From contig NZ_CP039690.1 of the NCBI RefSeq assembly GCF_005144885.1, forward strand, positions 372,001 to 436,000: a DNA stretch of 64,000 nt. Reading direction: 5' to 3'. Position numbers and translations under genes: made by a program. Position 1 is the stretch's first letter. The number at the start of each line of letters is the position of its first letter. The notes below the pieces were generated by a model. The model did no database searches, had not been told where the DNA came from, and was given only the letters and a program-made list of their open reading frames with translations. Below are positions 33,548-40,704 of this stretch, one piece after another. Source of the stretch: Phreatobacter stygius. GTDB taxonomy: Bacteria; Pseudomonadota; Alphaproteobacteria; Rhizobiales; Phreatobacteraceae.

Positions 33548-34617
33548 CACCAGCGCTCCGATTTGGCGAAGCTGCGCTGCCGGGCGAACATGCCCTTGCG
33601 ATAGAGCGGGACCAGCTTGACATAGTCCACCGCCTTCTCGACCAGCCCGTTGATGCCGCGCGGCTCGAACAGCATGACCAGGATGAGCAGCAGGCCGAAG
33701 GCGAGCGGCCTGAGCGCCGGCAGGTTGCCGCCGGGCAGCAGCTGTTCGAGCTCGGCCAAAAGCTCCGGCATGGCCACCAGGAAGATGGCGCCGAACACCA
33801 CGCCGCGCAGCGAACCGATGCCGCCGATCAGGATCATGATCAAGAGCTCGATGGAAATGGCCAGGGTGAACTGGTCGGGGCTGATGAAGCTCAGCTTGTG
33901 CGCCATCAGCGCGCCGGCGATGCCGGTGAAGAAGGCGCTGAGCGCGAAGGCCTTGGTCTTGACGCGCGCCGCCTCGACACCCATCGACTGGGCGGCGATC
34001 TGGCTGTCGCGCACCGCCACCATGGCCCGTCCGGTCGGCGAGCGCAGCAGGTTGGCGGCGACCCAGAGCGATGCCAGCAACAGGCCGAGGCAGAGGAAAT
34101 AGAGCGGAACGTCGCTGCCGAGCCGATAACCGAACACCGAGATCGGCGGAACCATCATGCCGGCATTGCCGCCGGTCACCGTCGTCCAGCGGGCGGCGGC
34201 CTCCTCGATGATGAAGCCGAGCGACATGGTCGCCATCGCGAGGTAGAGCCCCTTGAGCCTGAGCACCGGCACGCCCAGCGCCGCGCCGGCGGCGGCCGAG
34301 ATCAGCGCCGCGGCCGGCAGCGCCAGGACGAAGGGCACGCCCCGGCGCTCCAGGAACACGCAGGCATAGGCGCCGATCGCCAGGAACCCCGCCTGCCCCA
34401 GCGATATCAGGCCGCAGAAGCCGAGCATGATCTGGAAGCCGATGCCGGCGATCGCGAAGATCAGGACGAAGGTGAGCTGGCTGACGTGGTGGATGCCGAG
34501 GAAGGCCGGTGCGGCCAGCGCGCATGCCAGCATCGCGAGATACCAGCCATATTGCGGCAGTCCGTCCTTGAACAGGCGCGTGTCCTGGCGATAGCTGGTC
34601 CTGAGGACATAACGCAT
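33547..34617 (-). CDS. livM: branched-chain-type ABC transporter permease
   Basis: The product has 356 residues with about ten membrane helices and the LivM landmarks GIGFQIMLGFCGLISLGQAGF, RLKGLYLAMATMSLGFIIEE and ALSAFFTGIAGALMAHKLSF, ending ILIGGIGSLRGVVFGAIFL. It forms the transmembrane pore with livH. It follows livH by 4 bases. Confidence 0.92.
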   Translation of the reverse strand: MRYVLRTSYRQDTRLFKDGLPQYGWYLAMLACALAAPAFLGIHHVSQLTFVLIFAIAGIGFQIMLGFCGLISLGQAGFLAIGAYACVFLERRGVPFVLALPAAALISAAAGAALGVPVLRLKGLYLAMATMSLGFIIEEAAARWTTVTGGNAGMMVPPISVFGYRLGSDVPLYFLCLGLLLASLWVAANLLRSPTGRAMVAVRDSQIAAQSMGVEAARVKTKAFALSAFFTGIAGALMAHKLSFISPDQFTLAISIELLIMILIGGIGSLRGVVFGAIFLVAMPELLAELEQLLPGGNLPALRPLAFGLLLILVMLFEPRGINGLVEKAVDYVKLVPLYRKGMFARQRSFAKSERW

Positions 34618-34621
34618 TGGC

Positions 34622-35500
34622 TCACACCCGCTTCTGGATCTTTTCGCCGAACAGTCCCTCGGGGCGCAGCGCCAGCACCACCAGGACCAGGATGTAGCCG
34701 GCGATGTCGCTGAAGCCCTCGGGCAGGTAAAAGCCCGCCAGGCTTTCGCAGATGCCGAGCGTGATGCCGCCGACCACCGCCCCGGGCAGGCTGGAGAAGC
34801 CGCCGATGATGGCGGCCGGGACGGCCTTCAGGCCGAGCAGGCCCATATTGACGTGGATGAAGGCGATGGGCGCCAGCAGCAGGCCGGCAATGGCGGTGAT
34901 CGCCCCGGCGATCGCCCAGACCAGGGTCGAGATCGAGCGGGTCCTGACACCCATATAGGTCGCCGCCAGCTGGCTCTGCGACACCGCCTGCATGGCAAGA
35001 CCGGCGCGGGTCCGCCGGAAGAACACGAAGAAGCCGCCGACGATGGCCGCCGTCGCCGCCACGACCGCCAGGTGATCGGCGGAGATGACGATGGATCCGA
35101 CCCGGAGCACCGATCCGCTGAGCGGCGTGGTGATCCTGACCGTCTCGCCCGACCAGGCCGGAACCATCAGCGCCACCGAGCGGATGCACAGGCCGAGCCC
35201 AATGGTGACGACCAGCACCGCAAAGGCCGGCTCGCCGACCATCGGCCTGAGGAAGACGCGCTCCAGCACGGCCGCAAGGCCCGCGGTCGCGGCGATCGCT
35301 ACGATCGCCGCCAGCCAGAGCGGCAGCGCATAGATCGAGACGAAGGTGAAGCCGAGAAAGGCGCCGATCATCATCATCTCGCCAACGGCGAAATTGACGG
35401 TTTCGGTGGCCTTGTAGATCAGCACGAAGGCGAGCGCGATGAGCGCATAGACGCATCCGACCGAGACGCCGGACACGATCTGCTGGAGGAACTGGGCCAA
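34622..35500 (-). CDS. livH: branched-chain-type ABC transporter permease
   Basis: The product has about 292 residues with eight to nine membrane helices and LivH landmarks: QQIVSGVSVGCVYALIALAF, NFAVGEMMMIGAFLG and AIIGGFSSLPGAVVGGITLG. A TTG start at 35500 (LAQFLQQIVSG) gives the family length; longer frames read through a hairpin region. The start is therefore uncertain. Confidence 0.88.
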   Translation of the reverse strand: MAQFLQQIVSGVSVGCVYALIALAFVLIYKATETVNFAVGEMMMIGAFLGFTFVSIYALPLWLAAIVAIAATAGLAAVLERVFLRPMVGEPAFAVLVVTIGLGLCIRSVALMVPAWSGETVRITTPLSGSVLRVGSIVISADHLAVVAATAAIVGGFFVFFRRTRAGLAMQAVSQSQLAATYMGVRTRSISTLVWAIAGAITAIAGLLLAPIAFIHVNMGLLGLKAVPAAIIGGFSSLPGAVVGGITLGICESLAGFYLPEGFSDIAGYILVLVVLALRPEGLFGEKIQKRV

Positions 35501-35550
35501 GGGGCACCGCCTGCCGGTTGGATCAAGGGGCTGGGGATGGCATGGTGGGA

Positions 35551-35568
35551 GCCCGGCCCATGCCGGGC
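35551..35568 (-). terminator. hairpin between livK and livH
   Basis: GCCCGGC and GCCGGGC form a perfect 7-bp stem around CCAT, between the binding-protein gene and the permease gene. In this position it could lower expression of the membrane parts relative to the receptor, as seen for other ABC importers. No T-run follows. Confidence 0.45.
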
Positions 35569-35592
35569 CGGACTTCAAGTCTCGGCCGCCGG

Positions 35593-36777
35593 TCAGTTCA
35601 TCTGCCGGATCAAGGTCCAGGCGCCGTTGCGCACCTGCAGCGCGAAGGTCGCGCTGGAGCCGAGGCGCTGCTGCGGCGTGAAGGTCATGCGTCCGAAGCC
35701 GGGCCCGACCGAGACGTCGCGCACCTGCTCCATGCCCGCGACGAAACTGTCGACGGTCAATTGCCGGCCGGCATTGCGCGCACCTTCGGCGAACAGCATC
35801 ATCGCGGCATAGCTGACCAGGAAGAAGTCGTCGGGATTGTCGGTCCGTCCGGTCCGCTCCTTGAACCGCCGGATCGCCTCGGCGATCTTCGGATCATCCG
35901 CCACCAGCGGGATCGGCAGCGACGGGGTGAAGCCGTAAAGCCCCTCCACCGCCTTGCCGCCGAGCGCGATCACCGACCGCGACACGCCGCCCTGCGGCGC
36001 GAACAGCGGCACGTCCCAGCCGATCTTTTCGCGCTCGAGGGCAGCACCGGCCGTCTCGCGGGTGATGGTGCCCAGCATGACGACGTCGCAATTGGCGGCG
36101 CGCATCCTGGCGAACTGCGCGCTGAAATCGGTCGCGCCGCGCTTGTAGGTGGTCTTCTCGACCAGGGCGAGCTTCAGCTCGGCAAGCTTGCGCTCGACGC
36201 CGACAAGCGCCTGCTCACCGGACTCGTCATCCTGGTACATCATGCAGAAGCGCCGCCTGCCCAGCACATCATGGGCATAGCTCGTCGCCGCGCTCATCTG
36301 GATGTCGTAGCCGGTGACCAGGCCGAACGCCAGGCGTTGCGGCGGGTCATAGACCACCCGGATCGGCGCGCCGGGAAACAGCATCGGCAGGCCGCGCTCG
36401 GCGGTGATCGGCAAGGCCACCTGGGTAATCGCCGAGCCGAGCAGGCCAATAATGCCGAAGACGCGGTCGCGGGTCGCCAGCTTCTGCACCGCCAGGATGG
36501 CCCGGCGGGGGTCGTAGCCATTGTCCTCGACGATCACCCGGACCCGGCGGCCATGAATGCCGCCCGCCTCGTTGATCATTTCGGCGGCGATTTCGAAACC
36601 GGCCTTCATGGGCACGCCGATGGCCGCGACCGGGCCGGTGAGATCGACCGAGGAGCCGAGCAGGATCTCGGTTTCGGTCACGCCGGCGGTCTGCGCCGCG
36701 GCGGGACCGGCGGCCAATGCCAAGGCGGCGACAAGCGCGGTTCGTGCCAAGCGTGATGTCGCCAAACGTGATGTCAT
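35593..36777 (-). CDS. branched-chain-type ABC transporter substrate-binding protein
   Basis: The product has 394 residues. A signal peptide (residues 1-29, ending PAAAQ) leads to a type I periplasmic fold: VTETEILLGSSVDLTGPVAA, INEAGGIHGRRVRVIVEDNG, VFGIIGLLGSAITQVALPI and ATDFSAQFARMRAANCDVVM. This is the LivK/Peripla_BP_6 family, which binds branched-chain amino acids, amides, or aromatic and short-chain acids. It is the first gene of the operon and is divergent from the TetR gene. The coupling to an acyl-CoA ligase argues for an organic acid ligand. Confidence 0.9.
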   Translation of the reverse strand: MTSRLATSRLARTALVAALALAAGPAAAQTAGVTETEILLGSSVDLTGPVAAIGVPMKAGFEIAAEMINEAGGIHGRRVRVIVEDNGYDPRRAILAVQKLATRDRVFGIIGLLGSAITQVALPITAERGLPMLFPGAPIRVVYDPPQRLAFGLVTGYDIQMSAATSYAHDVLGRRRFCMMYQDDESGEQALVGVERKLAELKLALVEKTTYKRGATDFSAQFARMRAANCDVVMLGTITRETAGAALEREKIGWDVPLFAPQGGVSRSVIALGGKAVEGLYGFTPSLPIPLVADDPKIAEAIRRFKERTGRTDNPDDFFLVSYAAMMLFAEGARNAGRQLTVDSFVAGMEQVRDVSVGPGFGRMTFTPQQRLGSSATFALQVRNGAWTLIRQMN

Positions 36778-36825
36778 GACGTCCTCCCTCTGTTATTTTT
36801 TTGAAACCTACCAATGGATCAGTCT

Positions 36826-36847
36826 CTTTACTAGCGGGTAAGTTAAG
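36826..36847. promoter_or_regulatory. 22-bp imperfect palindrome, candidate TetR operator
   Basis: The 22 bases starting CTTTACTAGCGGG and ending TAAGTTAAG are symmetric at 14 positions (CTTnACT ... AGTnAAG). They lie 49 bases upstream of the livK-like start and 75 bases upstream of the tetR start in a 144-base divergent promoter region, which is a good place for a TetR-family repressor to act on both. Confidence 0.55.
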
Positions 36848-36921
36848 CTAAGAAGGGTAGCCATTCGACAGAGGAGCCGCTAGGCAGGCGCGCTGCCTGC
36901 CGCGGTCCGAGGAGCTGTTTC

Positions 36922-37563
36922 GTGGGGACGTCGACATTGCCGATGCGGGCCTCGCCCTTCCTGTCCGCCGAGGACAAGGACCGCGAGCGCCGGCAGAAGA
37001 AGGAGGCGGTGCTGCGCGAGGCCGCCCGGCTGTTTTGCCACAAGGGCTATAACGAGACGCAGATGAGCGACGTGGCGAGCCAGCTCGGCGTCACCAAGCC
37101 GACCATCTACTATTACTTCAAGAACAAGGAAGAGGTGCTCGTCGGCTGTTTCGAGGTCGGCTTCGAGATGATCGAGGCAACCCTGAAGGCCGCCGAGACG
37201 ACCACCCGCAGCGGCGCCGAACGGCTGCGCAACGCGCTTCAGGCCTATGCCGAGATCATGACCCAGGACTTCGGCAAATGCGCCGTCCGGGTCTCGATCA
37301 ACGGGCTCAGCCAGCCGAGCCGCGAGAGCATCGATTTCCATCGCCGCAGGATCGACGCGCGGATCCGTGCGCTGGTCGCAGACGCCGTCAAGGACGGCTC
37401 GATCCGCCCCTGCGATCCGAAGATCGCGACATTCACCATGCTCGGCAGCCTCAACGGCATCGGCCGCTGGCACCGGGCGGATGGCGAGCTTGCCCCTGCC
37501 GAACTGGCCAAGGCCGTGGTCGCGCAGGTCTTCGCCGGGCTGGAGCCGCAGCCCCGGCCGTGA
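36922..37563 (+). CDS. TetR/AcrR-family transcriptional regulator
   Basis: The product has 213 residues. The N-terminal DNA-binding domain is clear: AVLREAARLFCHKGYNETQM, SDVASQLGVTKPTIYYYFKN. The C-terminal domain (WHRADGELAPAELAKAV) resembles TetR_C_17-like acyl-CoA or fatty-acid-responsive members. A GTG start at 36922 follows GAGGAG at 7 bases. It is divergent from the LivKHMGF-ligase-SDR operon and is its likely repressor, perhaps responding to the acyl-CoA product. Confidence 0.9.
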   Translation: MGTSTLPMRASPFLSAEDKDRERRQKKEAVLREAARLFCHKGYNETQMSDVASQLGVTKPTIYYYFKNKEEVLVGCFEVGFEMIEATLKAAETTTRSGAERLRNALQAYAEIMTQDFGKCAVRVSINGLSQPSRESIDFHRRRIDARIRALVADAVKDGSIRPCDPKIATFTMLGSLNGIGRWHRADGELAPAELAKAVVAQVFAGLEPQPRP

Positions 37564-37605
37564 CGCGGCACGCCTGCAGCCGGCCGATCCGGCGTCACTG
37601 TCGTG

Positions 37606-38307
37606 TCAGCGCGCGGCGCGCTTTGTTCCGGCCGGCTTTTCCGTGCGAGCGGCGCGGCCGCCTCCGGCGACCTCTTCGTCGCGGGCCCGGTGATAGTGCC
37701 GGCGCGCCTTGGCGCGGTTGCCGCAGTCGCCCATCGAGCACCAGCGCCGGGTTCCCGTGCGGCTGTCATCGACGAACAGCCAGCCACAGCCTTTCGGGTC
37801 TTCGCACTGCTTGACCCGCTCGGCGCGCGGCCCGCTCAAGAGGTCGGCGGCCGACCAGACCAGGGGTGCCAGAATATCCAGCGCCGTCGCCGGCCGGGTC
37901 GCGTCGCGCCAGCCCAGGCCATCCCGGTCCGGCACCAGGGCCAGGCGTTGCGGCATCAGGGCGATCACCGCGTTGAGCGCCTGGACATCGGCCGGCGGCG
38001 CCGGCCGGCCGTCGACGCGCGCACGGAACAGCCCATAGGCCGCTTCGCGAAAGGTCAGCGCGGTCAGATGCACCGCGCTGGCCTTGTCCGGCGAACCGCT
38101 AAGATTGCGCGCCGCGGCCGCCGCGCCCGCGGCATCGAGGACGCCGGCCTTGGCGCACCACTCCACCAGGGCCTCGGCCGATGGCAGCCGCTCCTCGGGC
38201 TTGCCGGAGTTTCGCCAGGCGACCGTGTTGACGAAGTCCAGGCAGAGCTTCGCATCCGCGCCGCGGCGGGCCGAAGGTTCCGCCGATGGGGTCGGGAGCA
38301 CTGGCAT
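37606..38307 (-). CDS. CGNR zinc-finger (ABATE-domain) regulator
   Basis: The product has 233 residues, homologous in layout to the regulator at 20320-20994. The ABATE domain begins DAKLCLDFVNTVAWRNSG; the zinc finger reads CEDPKGCGWLFVDDSRTGTR then RWCSMGDCGNRAKARRHY. A basic tail (RAARTEKPAGTKRAAR) follows. A CTAA-N12-TTAG palindrome lies 14 bases upstream of its start, and no divergent partner with a known family is adjacent, so autoregulation is the simplest expectation. Confidence 0.9.
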   Translation of the reverse strand: MPVLPTPSAEPSARRGADAKLCLDFVNTVAWRNSGKPEERLPSAEALVEWCAKAGVLDAAGAAAAARNLSGSPDKASAVHLTALTFREAAYGLFRARVDGRPAPPADVQALNAVIALMPQRLALVPDRDGLGWRDATRPATALDILAPLVWSAADLLSGPRAERVKQCEDPKGCGWLFVDDSRTGTRRWCSMGDCGNRAKARRHYHRARDEEVAGGGRAARTEKPAGTKRAAR

Positions 38308-38320
38308 GGGGCAGAACTTA

Positions 38321-38340
38321 CTAACCCGCTAGAGAGTTAG
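38321..38340. promoter_or_regulatory. CTAAC-N10-GTTAG palindrome at the second CGNR gene
   Basis: CTAACCCGCTAGAGAGTTAG is a 20-bp inverted repeat ending 14 bases upstream of the minus-strand CGNR start. Its outer CTAA...TTAG and its 20-bp span match the two elements at 20262-20304. Confidence 0.65.
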
Positions 38341-38498
38341 CAACTCGTCCGATGGCGCTCGCTCGGCCCCCGGCGCGGGCCCGGGCGCCGAACCGGGTCT
38401 GGCCGCCTCCCTCCAAGCCGTTGAATTCGCAGGCAGGAATGGAACCGGAAGCCATGATCAGGTGTTTCAGGTGAGACAACCCCTCGAGGAAACGCGCC

Positions 38499-38663
38499 AT
38501 GAGTGTCGGAACAATCCTGCTGATCCTTCTGATCATCGCGCTCCTGGGCGGCTTCAGCGGCCTGGGCGGCGGTTCGTTCTACGGTACCGGCGTTTATGGC
38601 GGCGGCGGCATCGGCCTCGTGCTGATCATCGTGCTGATCCTGGTCCTGACGGGCCGGCTCTAG
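38499..38663 (+). CDS. DUF3309-family small membrane protein
   Basis: The product has 54 residues, too short for many gene finders: MSVGTILLILLIIALLGGFS, then a Gly/Tyr-rich GGGSFYGTGVYGGGGIG segment and a second hydrophobic helix GLVLIIVLILVLTGRL. This pattern (helix, glycine-rich loop, helix) is the DUF3309 family, common in Alphaproteobacteria, of unknown function. GAGGAAACGCGCC precedes the ATG. It lies just upstream of another small exported protein gene. Confidence 0.8.
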   Translation: MSVGTILLILLIIALLGGFSGLGGGSFYGTGVYGGGGIGLVLIIVLILVLTGRL

Positions 38664-38687
38664 GCCCTCGATCCCGTGGAGCATCAG

Positions 38688-38939
38688 ATGTTTGACCGGC
38701 GTTCCCTGTTTTTGGCCCTTGCGGCGGCGGCCCTGGCCGTGGCCTCGCCGGCCGCCGCCCAATATCCCGGCTATCGCAATGACGAGCGCTCGCCGCGCCG
38801 GCGGCGTGGCTGGCGGCGTGAGGCGTGGAGCCGCCGTGATTCCTGGGGTCGTCGCCCGGCGGTGTCGGCGCGCGACCGCATGCTGATCGACCGCCAGCAG
38901 GTGCCAAGCTCTTATGGCCCGCCAAGTCCCTGGAACTGA
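38688..38939 (+). CDS. small exported Arg-rich protein
   Basis: The product has 83 residues. A signal peptide (MFDRRSLFLALAAAALAVAS, cleaved after AAA) precedes a basic mature part rich in Arg, Trp and Tyr (SPRRRRGWRREAWSRRDSWG) and a short C-terminal SSYGPPSPWN. GGAG lies 8 bases before the ATG; a GTG four codons earlier is less likely. The stop codon lies inside the first copy of a 17-bp tandem repeat. No family was recognised. Confidence 0.6.
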   Translation: MFDRRSLFLALAAAALAVASPAAAQYPGYRNDERSPRRRRGWRREAWSRRDSWGRRPAVSARDRMLIDRQQVPSSYGPPSPWN

Positions 38940-39025
38940 CAAGTCCCTGGAACTGACAAGTCCCTGGAACTGACAGGTCCCTGGAACTGACAGGTCCCTG
39001 GAACTGACAGGCCCCTCGAACTGCG
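38924..39025 (+). repeat. six tandem 17-bp repeats overlapping a stop codon
   Basis: Copies start at 38924, 38941, 38958, 38975, 38992 and 39009. The first three read AAGTCCCTGGAACTGAC, the next two AGGTCCCTGGAACTGAC, and the last is degenerate (AGGCCCCTCGAACTGCG). The first copy supplies the last codons and TGA stop of the exported Arg-rich protein. The period is not a multiple of three. Confidence 0.9.
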
Positions 39026-39226
39026 GCGCGAGCTGATCGCCGCCGCCCGTTGCGCAGGAACCGTAGGAGCTCGCCCATCGCGGCGTGGCGACCAGGCCCC
39101 TGCCCTATGGCTTGGCCTTGTGCCGCCGGTCGCCGGTCTCAGCGAGACGCGCCGTGGAGACGATCCTCAACAATCCCTGGTGTCCACTCGCCCCGGAATG
39201 CGACGCGTGTCATCGTGCCGGACAGG

Positions 39227-40630
39227 TCAGGCGGCTCCCGACCATCGTGGCCTCGCGGCGATCCAGCCGACCAGCCGCTCGCCGGTCAGCACGACGATCA
39301 GCGATGCGCCGGCAAGCGGAAACACCAGGCCGAGTGCCAGGATGATCAGGGCGACGCTGCGCATGCCGGCGGGCGCCAGCGCCCGGGGCGCGCCGAGCTT
39401 GCCCTTGGGCCGCCGTCGCCACCACATGATCGGGCCGGTCACCGACAGGACGATGATGCCGAGGCACGGGATCAGCATGACGATCTGGTTGAGCCGCCCG
39501 AAATAATTGCCCATGTGGATCTGGACGCCGAGCTCGACCGCTTTCGCCGCCCAGCCATAATCGGCAAAGCCGACATCGCCGAGGATCCGGCCGGAATATT
39601 GGTCGATCGAGATCGTGCGCTGGGTCTCCGGCTGGTCCGGATAGGTGAAGGCGACGAAGGCGCCCCTGGCATCCCGCGGCAGGCTCAGCCGGTAAGGGCT
39701 CATCATGCCTTCGCGGGCGAGAATGGCCACTGCGGCGTCGATGCCGATGGCAGCGGTTGTCGCCGCCTCGGCGGGCGCGCCATGGCCGCCGTGATGCGCG
39801 TGCGGGTCCGACTGCGGCATCGGCGCATGGGCGATCGTCCATGGCGCGGCGCCGGTGCTTGCCTGCTTGACGGTGGCCGCGCTGCCGGGCAGCGCTCCGT
39901 GCAGGCGATGGCTGACGGGATAGCCGATGCCGGCGAGATCGGTGCCGCGGCGCAGGAGATCGCCCCAGACGGTTGCCCAGGGCAGCCCGGTGAGGATCAG
40001 GAACATGACCAGCAGCGCCGTCCACATGCCGATGACCGCGTGCCAGTCTTTCCAGAAGCGCCGTCCGCCGAGGCGCCAGCGCGGAAAGACCACGCCGCCG
40101 AGCCGGCGCTGGCCGCGCGGCCACCAGAGATAGAGCCCGGTCACCATCAGGATGAAGCCCCAGCAGGCCGCCAGTTCGACGATGCCGTCGCCGAAATCGC
40201 CGAGCAGCAGCGAGCCATGGGCAAGGTCGGCGAAGCCCACCAGGGTTCGCGCATAGACATAGGAACCGAGCACCTGCCCGGTGCCGGGATCGACGAACAC
40301 CCGCCGGGGCGCGCCGGTCGCCGGCGTGACGAAGACCTCGGCGCTGCGGCCGGCTTCGCGCGGGGTATCGATCCGTGTCGCCCTGGCTTCGGGATCGTCG
40401 GCCAGCGCGGCGGTGATCATCTGGCTGAGCGGCACCGATTGGGTGGATGGCGGCACGAGGCGCTGCTGCCGGTAGACGATATCGTTGATCTCGTCGTTGA
40501 ACAGATAGATCGCCCCGGTCACCGCCAGGATCAGCATGAACGGCGCGACGACGAGCCCGGCATAGAAATGCCAGCGCCAGACGGTGCGGTAGAGGGCGGC
40601 GGACGACGAGACAGCTTGCGTCATGGCCAT
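39227..40630 (-). CDS. PepSY-associated TM-helix protein (siderophore uptake-linked)
   Basis: The product has 467 residues. It has the PepSY-TM architecture: RTVWRWHFYAGLVVAPFMLI first helix, WKDWHAVIGMWTALLVMFLI, an intervening His-rich stretch (HAHHGGHGAP), GNYFGRLNQIVMLIPCLGII and a final helix. Such inner-membrane proteins are thought to reduce or release iron from siderophores or to protect the periplasm. It follows the TonB-dependent receptor gene on the same strand with a 74-base gap, so they probably act together. Confidence 0.85.
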   Translation of the reverse strand: MAMTQAVSSSAALYRTVWRWHFYAGLVVAPFMLILAVTGAIYLFNDEINDIVYRQQRLVPPSTQSVPLSQMITAALADDPEARATRIDTPREAGRSAEVFVTPATGAPRRVFVDPGTGQVLGSYVYARTLVGFADLAHGSLLLGDFGDGIVELAACWGFILMVTGLYLWWPRGQRRLGGVVFPRWRLGGRRFWKDWHAVIGMWTALLVMFLILTGLPWATVWGDLLRRGTDLAGIGYPVSHRLHGALPGSAATVKQASTGAAPWTIAHAPMPQSDPHAHHGGHGAPAEAATTAAIGIDAAVAILAREGMMSPYRLSLPRDARGAFVAFTYPDQPETQRTISIDQYSGRILGDVGFADYGWAAKAVELGVQIHMGNYFGRLNQIVMLIPCLGIIVLSVTGPIMWWRRRPKGKLGAPRALAPAGMRSVALIILALGLVFPLAGASLIVVLTGERLVGWIAARPRWSGAA

Positions 40631-40704
40631 GGGATCCCGAGATCGGCGTCGGACGGATGAGGCGGCTGGCTGGCGATTGCGCGCCGGCCGCCCCGATCCG
40701 GTCC

